64,000 nucleotides of DNA from Candidatus Poseidoniaceae archaeon (GTDB lineage: Archaea > Thermoplasmatota > Poseidoniia > Poseidoniales > Poseidoniaceae): assembly GCA_028353405.1 (NCBI GenBank), contig JAOMOG010000002.1:31583-95582 (forward strand), read 5' to 3'. Shown in pieces: positions 8,831 through 19,392 of the stretch. Under the pieces are notes generated by a model, which made no database searches, was not told the DNA's origin, and saw nothing but the letters and a program-made list of their open reading frames with translations. Positions within the stretch are counted from its first letter, which is position 1. Each line of letters begins with the position of its first letter. A program made the translations under genes and the position numbers.

Positions 8831-10282
8831 ATGAGAAGAACACGTATTGTGTCTACCATCGGACCATCTTCCGACTCTCCCGAGATTCTAGAGTCGCTTC
8901 TTAGAGCCGGTGTTGATGTATGCCGATTGAATTATTCGCATGGCGAACCAGCAGAGAAAACTCCAATTTATGAACGCATAAGGGGATTTGAAAGCATAAT
9001 CGGTAGACCTACTTGCATACTTGCAGATTTACCAGGACCTAAACTGAGGCTAGGGGTTTTCCCTGGAGTCATTCTATTGGTCAAGGGCCAAACTGTAGAA
9101 CTTCACTGTGGTGTGGCTAAGATGAGTAACGCGAGTGCTGCAAAGTTACCAGTAGAATATGCAGGTCTTAGTTCAGAATTAAATGTCAACGATCCAGTTC
9201 TTATCGCCGATGGCCTGATTAGATTGGTTGTTACGCAGACGAAAGGCAAATCAGCTGGTATTGTAACATGTGTCGTTGACGATGGCGGCCCAGTTAGTAA
9301 GAGAAAAGGAATCAATGTTCCAAGCACAATGGTGGATTTGCCAGCTATTGGAAAAAATGACAAACTCGCATTAGAACATGCGCTTCAACATGGCGCAGAT
9401 TATATTGCAGTCAGTTATGTTCGTACTGCTGCAGATTTACTACCGGCTAAAGAAGCGATAAAAAAGGCTGGGCAACATGTTCCTATCATTGCTAAAATAG
9501 AACACCCAGCCGCTTTAGAGAATCTAGAAGAGATTCTAGATATGGCTGATGCTGTGATGGTTGCGAGGGGCGATTTGGGAGTGGAAATTCCACTGGAACA
9601 AGTTCCGTTGGCCCAACAAAGAATCATTGATGGTGCATTGCAAAGAGGTATGCCGGTGATTGTTGCGACACAAATGCTAGATTCGATGATTCTGAATTCG
9701 CGGCCTACAAGGGCTGAAGTGAGTGATATTTCTAATGCGATTCGTTTTGGTGCTACAGCTGTGATGCTCTCCGGTGAAACCGCTTCTGGAAACTATCCAC
9801 TACAATCGGTTGAGACGATGGCGAAAATTGCTATTGCTACTGAACAAGGTTTGGAGTCATCAGGTGCTAGTCCAAGCGGATTGGTAAGATACAAAGCAAC
9901 AAGAGCAGTTGCACATGCTGGTGTTGAATTGGCAAAAATTAGTAAAGCGGTAAGACTTATTGTTGCTACTGAGCATGGTAATGCGCCGAGATTGGTTGCA
10001 GGACACCAGCCAGGGATTCCAATTACTGCGGTCAGCGATAGGATTAGAGCGACTCGAAGAGTCCAATTATTGCCGGGCGTTGATAGTATAATTATCAAAG
10101 AACACCAACGCGGTTCAGAAACAATGGAGGCAGCGGTTTCAGCGCTTTTGGCGGATGGAAGGCTCAACTTCGGAGATCGTGTAGTTGCAATCTCAGGAAG
10201 CCCTCTTGCAATGAGGGGTGTGACTAGTACAATCCGAATGTATCGCATCTCCAAAGATGGAACAATTCTTGGAGCCGAATAA
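8831..10282 (+). CDS. pyk: Pyruvate kinase
   Basis: Last step of glycolysis: phosphoenolpyruvate plus ADP to pyruvate plus ATP. The 483-residue product begins MRRTRIVSTIGPSSDSPEIL. It contains RLNYSHG, ILADLPGPKLRLG, the catalytic IIAKIEHPAALENL, VMVARGDLGVEIPLE, ATQMLDSMI and VMLSGETASGNYP, and a C-terminal alpha/beta domain. The length is normal. A 168-residue reading frame on the opposite strand (9793-10299) is an antisense shadow. About 190 bp of non-coding sequence follows before EF-1alpha. Confidence 0.97.
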   Translation: MRRTRIVSTIGPSSDSPEILESLLRAGVDVCRLNYSHGEPAEKTPIYERIRGFESIIGRPTCILADLPGPKLRLGVFPGVILLVKGQTVELHCGVAKMSNASAAKLPVEYAGLSSELNVNDPVLIADGLIRLVVTQTKGKSAGIVTCVVDDGGPVSKRKGINVPSTMVDLPAIGKNDKLALEHALQHGADYIAVSYVRTAADLLPAKEAIKKAGQHVPIIAKIEHPAALENLEEILDMADAVMVARGDLGVEIPLEQVPLAQQRIIDGALQRGMPVIVATQMLDSMILNSRPTRAEVSDISNAIRFGATAVMLSGETASGNYPLQSVETMAKIAIATEQGLESSGASPSGLVRYKATRAVAHAGVELAKISKAVRLIVATEHGNAPRLVAGHQPGIPITAVSDRIRATRRVQLLPGVDSIIIKEHQRGSETMEAAVSALLADGRLNFGDRVVAISGSPLAMRGVTSTIRMYRISKDGTILGAE

Positions 10283-10473
10283 TCGGCCGTAATAACCACT
10301 CTCGCTAATGTTTGAAAATTGGGGCATTTGAGATTATTCCGCCCATTATTTTGAATCCATAAGTCCCCTGTGGCCCGATTGTGTCGATTATTATTTACAT
10401 TAAGTTAGATAAAAACCGTCGCGGTCTTCAAATAGGGGTTTCTTGTCGGCTGACTCGCTAAGGAGTTATCAAT

Positions 10474-11763
10474 ATGGGATCTCAATGGGAAGATAGAAGC
10501 AAGTCACACCTGAATATCGTGTTTATCGGGCACGTAGACCACGGAAAGTCCACTACTGTTGGACGCCTACTGTTGGACTCCGGTCACATCGAAGGTCACG
10601 TAGTTGAAAAGAACGAAAAGCTCGCTGCAGAATCTGGTAAGGCTGGATTCGGTCTTGCGTACGTCATGGACGGACTAAAGGAAGAGCGCGAACGTGGTAT
10701 TACTATCGACGTTGCTCACAAGGAATTTTTCACACCTAACTACTACTGGACTGTTATTGACGCTCCAGGTCACCGCGATTTCGTAAAGAACATGATTACT
10801 GGTGCTTCACAAGCTGACGCAGCAGTTCTACTCTGTGCAGCAAATGATGGTGTCAACTCACAAACCAAGGAACATGCTTTCCTTGCTCGTGTACTTGGTG
10901 TTTCACAACTCATCGTCCACGTCAACAAGATGGATATCTCTGGTGTTGACTGGTCCGAAGACAAGTATAAGGCAGCATGTGCAGAAGTTAGCACTCTACT
11001 AAAGCAAGCAGGATACAAGCCAGATGACATACCAATGATTCCAGCATCTTCTCTAAACGGAGACAATGTCTTCAACAAGTCCGATAAGTGCCCTTGGTAC
11101 AATGGACCTACACTGTTCGAGGCTATTGACAAGGTTACAATGCCTCCTAAGCCAGTTGACAAAGCACTTCGCTTGCCGATTCAAGATGTCTACAAGATTT
11201 CAGGTATCGGAACTGTTCCAGTAGGAAAGATCGAAACAGGAACTCTAAACGTTGGAAAGACTGTTGTCTTCAATCCATCACAGAAGTCTGCTGAAGTCAA
11301 GTCTATTGAGATGCATCACACAATGGTTGACAGGGCAGAGCCTGGTGACAACGTTGGATTCAACGTTCGTGGCCTAGCAGCTGTTGACATCCGCCGTGGA
11401 GACGTTGCAGGATACACAGACTCTGCACCTACATTCGTTCGTCATGACGAAACATTCGTTGGACAGATTAGTATCATGGGTATTCCAAAGGCAGTTTCAG
11501 TAGGATACACTCCTGTATTCCACGCTCACACTGCTCAAGTTGCAATCCGCTTCTTGGATCTTCTAGAAAAGACCAACAAGAAAGGAAAGGAAGCAAATCC
11601 TTCTTTCCTAAAGACTGGAGACCAAGCAATGATTCGCTTCCAGCCTACCAAGCCTTTTGCAATCGAGCAATTGGAGGACTTCCCACAACTTGCCCGCTTC
11701 GCTATTCGTGACATGGGTAAGACAGTCGCCGCTGGTGTTTGTCTAAAGATTGAAAAGAAGTGA
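10474..11763 (+). CDS. tuf: Elongation factor 1-alpha
   Basis: The GTPase that delivers aminoacyl-tRNA to the ribosome, 429 residues. The P-loop GHVDHGKST lies at residues 19-27. The switch region [27 protein letters not shown] and the guanine-specificity motif NKMD follow, then the two beta-barrel domains. The start is preceded by AAGGAGTT at a suitable distance. The gene has markedly more C-ending codons than its neighbours, as expected for a highly expressed gene. S10 follows 37 bp downstream, the classical archaeal pairing. Confidence 0.98.
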   Translation: MGSQWEDRSKSHLNIVFIGHVDHGKSTTVGRLLLDSGHIEGHVVEKNEKLAAESGKAGFGLAYVMDGLKEERERGITIDVAHKEFFTPNYYWTVIDAPGHRDFVKNMITGASQADAAVLLCAANDGVNSQTKEHAFLARVLGVSQLIVHVNKMDISGVDWSEDKYKAACAEVSTLLKQAGYKPDDIPMIPASSLNGDNVFNKSDKCPWYNGPTLFEAIDKVTMPPKPVDKALRLPIQDVYKISGIGTVPVGKIETGTLNVGKTVVFNPSQKSAEVKSIEMHHTMVDRAEPGDNVGFNVRGLAAVDIRRGDVAGYTDSAPTFVRHDETFVGQISIMGIPKAVSVGYTPVFHAHTAQVAIRFLDLLEKTNKKGKEANPSFLKTGDQAMIRFQPTKPFAIEQLEDFPQLARFAIRDMGKTVAAGVCLKIEKK

Positions 11764-11800
11764 GTCTAATTGATTTCATCTGATACTTGGGGGAATTAAA

Positions 11801-12130
11801 ATGGCAGCAGTAACAATCATCAAGTTAACCGGTGAAAACCATTCTGACATTGATTTAGTCGCAGCACAAATCAAGAACATTTGTGAAACAGGTGGCATTT
11901 CACTCCGTGGACCAATCCCACTACCTACACGCCGTTTAGTCGTACCAGTTCGTAAGGCACCATCCGGTGAAGGCAGTGAGACATACGATCACTGGGAACT
12001 GAGAGTTCACAAGCGTCTTATTGAGATGGATATTACCACTGGCAAGGATGAAAAAGCACTTCTCGCAGTAGCTCGTATCCAAGTTCCAGATACTGTAGGC
12101 ATTGAACTTACAATGCGCGCAGTTAACTGA
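11801..12130 (+). CDS. rps10: Ribosomal protein S10
   Basis: A 109-residue small-subunit protein (S10/S20e family) located directly after EF-1alpha, as in most archaea. Family blocks are ISLRGPIPLPTRRL, EGSETYDHWELRVHKRLIEM and the C-terminal QVPDTVGIELTM. ATG 11801 follows the purine-rich GGGGGAATTAAA. It is convergent with the Gins51 gene and almost certainly cotranscribed with EF-1alpha. Confidence 0.96.
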   Translation: MAAVTIIKLTGENHSDIDLVAAQIKNICETGGISLRGPIPLPTRRLVVPVRKAPSGEGSETYDHWELRVHKRLIEMDITTGKDEKALLAVARIQVPDTVGIELTMRAVN

Positions 12131-12181
12131 AATGTTAGTATTGACAATAATACATTGGCCGTAAGGCTAGTAATTTGACAT

Positions 12182-13261
12182 TCACAGGGCTGCAATCTTT
12201 GCAAACCCGCCATCGACCAACATTTCTGCTGTTAGTGAATCTAGGAAGTGAACATCGCCCACTTCTAAAGTGACTTCTTCACCCGCGGCGTTGATTATCG
12301 CTTCAGGTAACGACTCCAATATTCTAACTCGGATTAACTCATCAGTCTCAGGTTCAACTTCTTGATCTTCAATCATATCTTCTAAGATTATTTCACTAGC
12401 CTTGGAAGAAGGTGCCAGTTCCATCGCTGCTGCATGACGTATTTCACCTGCCATTCCTTCCATGAAGTCAGACATACCTTCATCTTCATCTTTGGTGGTA
12501 GTAATTGTTTCTTGAATTCTTTCATTATTATCTAAATCAGCATGAATGTGCTCATCTAGGTCAGGCCATTCAGTATCACTAAAACGGTCCTCCTCATCAG
12601 TTTCCATAACCTCAATTTTTTCAGGTTTATCATCTTCAAAAGCCAAAGCTGGAGGTGGGTTACCAGTCAAGTTATTGCTGGAGAAAGAATCTAATTGCAT
12701 GGTTCCAGGTGCATGACGAACTTGGCTTATTCCACCTTCTCCAGCAATACCATTCTGCATTCCATTCCAGTCAACGCCCATTTTAAAGCGGTCTATTTGA
12801 ATTTGTAATGCATGATAGAACGCCTTCTCTTCAGGATCGTGACGATGCCAATCAAGTGACGGTAATTCTTGGTTCTTAGCAGTATTTGCAGTGGCTCTCA
12901 TCGATTGACTCGCTGCGTGCTGCATCATTGCAACCATTCTCTTACGCGCTAGATCACTTGCAATGCGGCGAATATTTGCTTGTCTTTTCTGAAGGTTTTG
13001 CAAGCGAATACCCGTTGCACCCACCCTTAGCATATCCTGAATGTCCAAATCAATGTCAGAAAGTAGTTTTTTGACATTTTCCCAGAAATCAGTTCTCGGC
13101 AAACTGGTAGGAACATTTCGCCCTGATTGTTGCCGATTGGTAGTGAATAGTTGTTCTTCCACCTCGTGCGCTTGGGCGCTATCGAGTTCACGTGGAGGCG
13201 ACATTATGGCAACCCTGTCGCCCACGATTCTTGAACCCTTCACTAAAACCGTTTCACACAT
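12182..13261 (-). CDS. GINS complex protein, Gins51-like, with long acidic insert
   Basis: Probable archaeal Gins51, a subunit of the GINS complex that activates the MCM helicase at replication forks. The N-terminal ~110 residues are helical and contain VKKLLSDIDLDIQDML and DLARKRMVAMMQHAA, like the GINS A-domain. The last ~50 residues contain LIRVRILESLPEAI and EEVTLEVGDVHFL, followed by LDSLTAEMLVDGGFAKI, matching the small beta-strand B-domain that ends Gins51. Between them lies a low-complexity stretch of about 150 residues rich in Glu and Asp, not usual for the family. Start 13261 has GTGAG five bases upstream. The assignment rests on pattern recognition of the C-terminal domain. Confidence 0.7.
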   Translation of the reverse strand: MCETVLVKGSRIVGDRVAIMSPPRELDSAQAHEVEEQLFTTNRQQSGRNVPTSLPRTDFWENVKKLLSDIDLDIQDMLRVGATGIRLQNLQKRQANIRRIASDLARKRMVAMMQHAASQSMRATANTAKNQELPSLDWHRHDPEEKAFYHALQIQIDRFKMGVDWNGMQNGIAGEGGISQVRHAPGTMQLDSFSSNNLTGNPPPALAFEDDKPEKIEVMETDEEDRFSDTEWPDLDEHIHADLDNNERIQETITTTKDEDEGMSDFMEGMAGEIRHAAAMELAPSSKASEIILEDMIEDQEVEPETDELIRVRILESLPEAIINAAGEEVTLEVGDVHFLDSLTAEMLVDGGFAKIAAL

Positions 13262-13290
13262 TCCATACTCACTTTGATATTCAAAGGCTA

Positions 13291-13309
13291 CACCTCGCAG
13301 AGCGAGGTG
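13291..13309 (+). promoter_or_regulatory. Hairpin covering the ribosome binding site of the giant surface protein
   Basis: CACCTCGC, a three-base AGA loop and GCGAGGTG form a perfect 8-bp stem. Its 3' arm contains GAGGTG, and with the following A this is the GAGGTGA Shine-Dalgarno of the gene starting at 13318. If transcribed, the hairpin would hide the site. No ligand-binding structure is visible around it. Confidence 0.5.
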
Positions 13310-13317
13310 AGTGAAAC

Positions 13318-16300
13318 ATGAGTGCTAAGGAAGGATTGAAGGATGGTGAAAATTCTCAATCTAATGCTGCATTTTTCATTGTATTCATCTTACTAATCAC
13401 AGCCTATACGCCTATAATAGGAAATTCACAACCAGATGCTATTCTTGAAAAAACATCGTACTACGAGACAGGTGATGTATCAAAATCAACATCAATTGAG
13501 CATTGGTCTGGACCGGACTCCTTCTATCCTAATTCCAATCAAACCGGTGTGAACCAAACTCTCAATTCTTCAATTAATATCCCATATAATCAAAGTGTTA
13601 GCACAGCAGAAATATCAATCCAGCCCCTTTTTACTTCAACCAACGGTAATGGAACAATGTTTGGTCCACAATCTGCTAATAATTGGAATGGTACGCACAA
13701 TGACACCAATGGCATTGGGCATACTGGAATGCTTACGCTAGCAACCAATTCTTCACTTGGAACATTAACTGACTTTGAACAGAATGTTTACACTCCTATC
13801 GATTGGCTGGGGCATGGAGATAATGATGACATATGGCATATATTACGTCCTACCATAGATTCACTCAATACTTCAAGTAACCAATCTGTACCATCTAGTA
13901 CGAGTCAAGGAATCGGATATCTGAGTTCAAGAGCATTGGGTGATATTTATCAAAACTTTAATTCATGCCTTAGTTCATCTGTATTCGAGGTTCCTAATTA
14001 TGTTAATAATTATTCATTGACAACAAAGGTATGGCTTTCACTTTTAGATTCTGATGCTGTTTGGATTGAAGCGATGAATGATTCGGGGATCTGGCAGGTG
14101 ATCACTCCTGATTCAAATTATAGTAATTCTAGTTCACTAAATGGTTCTCCTTCAATGGTTTGGTCGGGTCAAAGCGATACTTGGCTTTCACAGCGCTTCC
14201 AATTAGATTCGATTGTTTCATCACAAAGTAATGAAATCAAAATCAGGCTCTGTCTACAGACCTCTTCAACTGTTAGTGCCCGTGCCGGAGTATTCTTTGA
14301 TGATTTGAAACTACATAATGATGGAGATCAATCAGGTGCATGGTTACACGGAAGTTTGAACGGAGATTATGCACCAGATGCAAATGGAAGGTTGATTGTT
14401 CCAGCAAACCTCAGTAATTTGAGTGGAGCACTAGAGATTGAATTATTTACCAATTGGGATATTGAAGGTGGCACTAACGATGGAATGACCACTTGGCTAT
14501 CGCTTGACAATGGAACAAATTGGTATTTACTTTCTCTTTCACCGGGACATCCTGGAAACGGGATATGGTATCAAGGGACCTTTCATCAAACTGAATCTAG
14601 TGGGTGGGTGCCGATTAGTTATTCATTACCAGCGAATGTGTCTAGTCATGCTAATGCAAGTAATGCCCTATTCAGATTCCTTGTTCAAACCGATTCAATT
14701 GTAAATTATGGGGGACTCTCTTCATCTGGTTGGGAAGGAATGGCCATTGACGATATTGCGGTTTATGCCAACCGCAGTACTTCTAGTGCTCAAAAAAGAA
14801 TAATTGCTAATTTTACCAGTTCGAGTGATGGCCTTTATGGTAATCAAAGTGGTTGGTTAAATTATTCAGGAGCAAATGTCAATCAGTGGAATTGGACCAA
14901 CCTTCTGGGAGCCAATGGTCCAAAAGATATATTGTTCCGCTTTGATAGTGGAAACCTAGCACCTGCGGGCTGGTCTGTACAAACTAGTGATACGAGGAAA
15001 TTTGAAGTTGGTGCGGTAAGTAATGCTGCTGGGTTTGGGCCAGCATCATGGCCTTCGGGAACTAATGGGGCAGGAATATACCTGGACAACAAATATACCA
15101 GTAATATGCGAACTCATCTGATAACTCCAATTTACGATATTCCTGAAAACTCTACAGCAAGACTTTCTTTCAAAAGTTGGGTTTGCACCGAAGCAGCTTG
15201 GGATGGTGGAGCGGTTTCACTTTCAACAGATGGAGGAGATAGTTGGTGGTATATTCCACCAGATCTGAATGGATTCCATGACCAAATCTCTCAAGTCAAT
15301 ACATTTTCACCATTCTACGGTGAAGGAATATTTGACGGTTCAAACGTCAATGGCGGTTGTCATAATGTCGTTAGAGGATTTGATTTGAAGCAATCTGACA
15401 TCAGTAATCTTACCGGGCAAAGTGTCAGAGCGAGGTTTACTTTCTTTTCCGATACCTATGTGGAATTAGATGGCTGGTATTTGGATGATGCAGGAATTGA
15501 AGTAGATATATATGAGCCACAAGGAGAATGGATTTCTAATTTGATTTCATTTGATGATGATTTTCAAAATGGTGGAATCTTGGATGGTTTCGTTGAAGAA
15601 ACAGGAGGTACCAACATTAGATTCGATATCCTCTCGGCAAACGGAAGTGAAATATTTGGATTACAAAATAAAACACTTCCATTATCAATTGATTTAGACC
15701 GTAGTATTCATTCACAATTTCAAGTAAGAGTAAGAATGAGCACAAACTCTCCGTTACAAACTCCAGTATTGAAAAATCTTAATTTCGGTTCAAATTCATA
15801 TTTTGATGTATTTCACTTGCAACACCAATCTAGAGATTACACTATTTCCGGCCAGTCCAATATGGATTACTCAAGTGGACTAGAAATTATGGCTATTGGT
15901 CAGACTTCAATTTCATGGGATATCAACGCAGTGTGCCCTATGAAGAATGGAAGATTGACTATCGTTGGAGATAACACTACAATTTCTCACCCAGGATTAA
16001 TTGTTAATCTTCAGCAATGGGAGGAATCACCAGCGAGAACTATCTATGAGATGGCAAGCAGCACCTCCTTTAGAAATTCAACTACATTGAGTCTGACTAT
16101 GTTTGCAGGTGATGAGATTACTTCTGTAATGTTTGAGCCAGATTGCCTTTTCGCACCTAGGGATACAAAAATAATACTTGGTGATAGTCTGACAATCTTT
16201 GAAGTAAGTCCAGGTCAAATGATATTCAATGAGATTCTACAATCAGTCAACGCTTCATCAGTTGACAATTTAATAGATCAATATTTCCAAGGAGGAATGA

Positions 16301-19300
16301 GAGAAGTTGTCAGTATTCCAATGACCGTCCAAACCTCAAGGGGTGCGATTAAAGTTGATTTCGGCTGGGTTGATGAGCCAATAATGGAAGATAGTATTTC
16401 TTCAATTAGTGCAAGCCGTTGGGTACCAGATCAGAACATGAACCTAACTACATTGAGTTGGCGAACAGAGAGCAGCGAACCATTATTTGACTTCCCAACC
16501 AAAATAGATAAGGTTACTTTAATGCTATCAACTTCACCGTTACAGAGTGATTCATTTGTTGAGGTTGAAGTTGTTAATGTTCAAAATAATCCAACCTTCC
16601 GTCAAGTCAAAGGAACTGGATTAGCAAGTTTGAATACAGCAAGTTGTCAAATTCAAATAATGCTGAATAGTGTAGAAGTTGATTGGTCAATTGATACACA
16701 TTGGCTGATGGACGATGTTGATGAAATCCATTATTTGGTTTTGTCAACAGACGAGGAAGGGTTTGAAGCTGGCCCAGGACATTTAGTACGTTCAACGCCA
16801 TTTAATGAATTTGAGAATGATTTAGAAATAATTGATTTCAATGTTGTTTCAGGTAATTCCAAGCAATTAGGAGATGCGTTTAACCCGCTGTGGCCTTTCC
16901 ATTTACAGCCAAACCAAACTCTATCGGTAACGGGTAAAGTTAGATTCGAAGGCATTGCCAATACATGGGCTCCACAGGATTCAGCAGAGATCCAAATTGA
17001 GATGAAAGCAGTCCCTCCAAAGAATGAATCTGGTGGGATAGATGAGTGGATTGGTGAGCCAATTATTTGGTCGCAAGTATGGTACTCATCATTAAATCAA
17101 AATTCTGTATTTGACCGAGATTTGATAGTTCCTCAATCCTTTGGACAATTCCCTAGCGGAACACGTTTTGAAATTCGCCCATCAATAAGTCGTGTAGGTC
17201 CATTAAGCGAGAACTCGTCTACTAGTATTGATACAACTGCAAATTCAGTATTCGTTCCCTTTATCATCGATATCGAAAATCCAAAAATAATTTCAATATA
17301 TGCACTTGATTCAGGTGGAATCACTCCTGCCGATGGTCACGTATGGATGTCGGGACAATCCCTTGCATTACGATTATTCATTGAGGACTCAGATGGTCTA
17401 GCAAGTCCTCTGAAGATGTATTATTGGCTAGAAAATCATGATGATAGTAATAACGATGGAATAATGCAGGCCAATGAATATAGAGAAATTAGTGTTACAT
17501 TAAATAACGGTTTATTATCAACCGATATTGATTTGCCGTTATTAGATGATGAACAAATCAAAGCCCCTGAAGAAATGGTTGGTCGCGCTAGTGTATATTT
17601 TGTCGGTGAAGATTTAGCTGGTAATTACATCGCTAATGGTGGTTCATTTGGTGAAGAAAATGACTTAGCTACAATCACTGTTGCCAACAGACAGAATACA
17701 GTAATAGACTACGATTCTCTAGAGTTTGATACAATACAGGGGGTTCTATTAGCAGGAAAAGAACACCACTTCTCATTCAATCTCACAGATGGAAATGGTA
17801 TTCAAACACTTGATAGAATTGAATTAGCATTGTTGGGAAGGGAAGATTTTTCAAATTGCTTCATCACATACTTTCCGAGGTATATGATAATTGAATACGA
17901 TCAATATTGTATTATTTCAGCACCACAAGTTATTGTTACGAAGCATCCACAATCAGCGACTTGGAATGTTGATTTCACATTTAGATTGGATTGGAACGGC
18001 TCATATAATTCTGGCCAAGGTGGTGGAATTCCTTCTCTAAAAATATTTGATGAAGGACAAGATCTTGGCCTTGGTGTTAGCAAAATAAGTATGTTTTTGT
18101 GGCAACCATCATTTGAAATTGAAATAGAAATTACCAGTCTAGAAGATATTACAGAACCAGTTGGAGTTATTGAATCTAACAATATGTGGCTGCTTAGAGG
18201 TGATGAGATTGAATTATTCGCAACATTAATGCACAAAGGAACTGGATTGGCAGCAGAATATTTCCCTACCGAGGCAGTATTAAACTGGCACTTAAGTGAT
18301 ACTGAGAGAGATTCATATGGTGTCATTGAACTAGGTATTGATGGTAACATTTACCTTCTATTGGAGATTGATAATGAAATTGTTAAGCATAGATTTGCGA
18401 CTTTGGAATTGTATATTTCAGGAACTAATATTGCCATTCCTCAACCGCTAATGATCAATATGACAATAGATGATTCCCCCCCATTATTAGCAATTCCAAC
18501 TGGATATCTGACAATTATAAATTCTGATGAAATGGAAAACGTTGATGTCGCCGTATTGATTTCAGATTCTGCTGGGATGAAAAACACCGAAATCACCATG
18601 CATTGGCATTTCCGTCGAGCAAATCAAATAGTCATGGGAAGTTATGGACAAGCCATAGTACCCTATAATTCACATTCAGGTACTACTACGACCTTTTTGG
18701 CAATAATTGATATGACCTTAGAAGACCAATCTATATTACAAGCATTTGATCGTGTTGAGATTTGGTTTGAGGCTACGGATAAAGCGGGATATGAATTACA
18801 AGGCTATGGTAGCTCATTTTCACCAGTTCAACCATTATTTAGATGGATTGACTTTGAACCTAGATTTGATACTATCCAAGCAACACCTTACCGTCCGACG
18901 ATTGGAGAGGAACTCAATATCACAACACGAGTTGTAAACGAAGGGGTTTTGGGTGGTGAAATCACTTTGATACTAGCCGATTCCGATGGAAAAATATACG
19001 CAACAGAGGTAGTTTATCTCGAATCGGGTCAATGGCAGCAATTCAACTGGACAATAGAGGCCTGGAAAACAGGAAGACTTGGCTTAACATTACAAATCCT
19101 CAACCAGACAGGGGAAGTGCCGATACCGCTTGCCAATGTAGCAGAAATTCCTGAAGAGTCTATATCTGCAACATCTGGATTATTGGGACTCTCAATTCTG
19201 ATGGTCTTATTCTCATCAATAGGATTATTCATGGCAAGTCAAAAGAGAAAACGAGTGGTTGATGAATATGAAATGAAGAGAATTGGGCACTTAGTCGCAG

Positions 19301-19359
19301 CACATGCCTCTGCCCCACCACGCCCTGCAGATTTAGATGAAAATAGCCAAGAGGAATAG
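13318..19359 (+). CDS. Giant membrane-anchored surface protein
   Basis: A 2013-residue exported protein. A hydrophobic segment at about residues 17-38 acts as a signal or anchor. A second helix at about 1953-1976 is followed by a basic stop-transfer (QKRKR) and a short cytoplasmic tail. The exterior is rich in Ser, Asn and Thr with many N-glycosylation sequons. Several beta-sandwich modules resemble the MAM/immune-inhibitor-A jelly rolls, recognised by the repeated WEGMAIDDIAVY and GWYLDDAGIEV type endings and by GGDSWWYIPPDL. A segment near 1370 (DDSNNDGIMQANEY) looks Ca-binding. No protease or glycosidase active site was found. An adhesion or S-layer-associated role is inference. Confidence 0.75.
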   Translation: MSAKEGLKDGENSQSNAAFFIVFILLITAYTPIIGNSQPDAILEKTSYYETGDVSKSTSIEHWSGPDSFYPNSNQTGVNQTLNSSINIPYNQSVSTAEISIQPLFTSTNGNGTMFGPQSANNWNGTHNDTNGIGHTGMLTLATNSSLGTLTDFEQNVYTPIDWLGHGDNDDIWHILRPTIDSLNTSSNQSVPSSTSQGIGYLSSRALGDIYQNFNSCLSSSVFEVPNYVNNYSLTTKVWLSLLDSDAVWIEAMNDSGIWQVITPDSNYSNSSSLNGSPSMVWSGQSDTWLSQRFQLDSIVSSQSNEIKIRLCLQTSSTVSARAGVFFDDLKLHNDGDQSGAWLHGSLNGDYAPDANGRLIVPANLSNLSGALEIELFTNWDIEGGTNDGMTTWLSLDNGTNWYLLSLSPGHPGNGIWYQGTFHQTESSGWVPISYSLPANVSSHANASNALFRFLVQTDSIVNYGGLSSSGWEGMAIDDIAVYANRSTSSAQKRIIANFTSSSDGLYGNQSGWLNYSGANVNQWNWTNLLGANGPKDILFRFDSGNLAPAGWSVQTSDTRKFEVGAVSNAAGFGPASWPSGTNGAGIYLDNKYTSNMRTHLITPIYDIPENSTARLSFKSWVCTEAAWDGGAVSLSTDGGDSWWYIPPDLNGFHDQISQVNTFSPFYGEGIFDGSNVNGGCHNVVRGFDLKQSDISNLTGQSVRARFTFFSDTYVELDGWYLDDAGIEVDIYEPQGEWISNLISFDDDFQNGGILDGFVEETGGTNIRFDILSANGSEIFGLQNKTLPLSIDLDRSIHSQFQVRVRMSTNSPLQTPVLKNLNFGSNSYFDVFHLQHQSRDYTISGQSNMDYSSGLEIMAIGQTSISWDINAVCPMKNGRLTIVGDNTTISHPGLIVNLQQWEESPARTIYEMASSTSFRNSTTLSLTMFAGDEITSVMFEPDCLFAPRDTKIILGDSLTIFEVSPGQMIFNEILQSVNASSVDNLIDQYFQGGMREVVSIPMTVQTSRGAIKVDFGWVDEPIMEDSISSISASRWVPDQNMNLTTLSWRTESSEPLFDFPTKIDKVTLMLSTSPLQSDSFVEVEVVNVQNNPTFRQVKGTGLASLNTASCQIQIMLNSVEVDWSIDTHWLMDDVDEIHYLVLSTDEEGFEAGPGHLVRSTPFNEFENDLEIIDFNVVSGNSKQLGDAFNPLWPFHLQPNQTLSVTGKVRFEGIANTWAPQDSAEIQIEMKAVPPKNESGGIDEWIGEPIIWSQVWYSSLNQNSVFDRDLIVPQSFGQFPSGTRFEIRPSISRVGPLSENSSTSIDTTANSVFVPFIIDIENPKIISIYALDSGGITPADGHVWMSGQSLALRLFIEDSDGLASPLKMYYWLENHDDSNNDGIMQANEYREISVTLNNGLLSTDIDLPLLDDEQIKAPEEMVGRASVYFVGEDLAGNYIANGGSFGEENDLATITVANRQNTVIDYDSLEFDTIQGVLLAGKEHHFSFNLTDGNGIQTLDRIELALLGREDFSNCFITYFPRYMIIEYDQYCIISAPQVIVTKHPQSATWNVDFTFRLDWNGSYNSGQGGGIPSLKIFDEGQDLGLGVSKISMFLWQPSFEIEIEITSLEDITEPVGVIESNNMWLLRGDEIELFATLMHKGTGLAAEYFPTEAVLNWHLSDTERDSYGVIELGIDGNIYLLLEIDNEIVKHRFATLELYISGTNIAIPQPLMINMTIDDSPPLLAIPTGYLTIINSDEMENVDVAVLISDSAGMKNTEITMHWHFRRANQIVMGSYGQAIVPYNSHSGTTTTFLAIIDMTLEDQSILQAFDRVEIWFEATDKAGYELQGYGSSFSPVQPLFRWIDFEPRFDTIQATPYRPTIGEELNITTRVVNEGVLGGEITLILADSDGKIYATEVVYLESGQWQQFNWTIEAWKTGRLGLTLQILNQTGEVPIPLANVAEIPEESISATSGLLGLSILMVLFSSIGLFMASQKRKRVVDEYEMKRIGHLVAAHASAPPRPADLDENSQEE

Positions 19360-19392
19360 TCAAGAAGAGAAGGCATCACGCCTCAACTACTA

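Noticed and set aside
9793-10299. 168-residue reading frame on the minus strand
   Set aside because: It is fully antisense to pyruvate kinase, whose motifs are complete; composition is that of a shadow frame.
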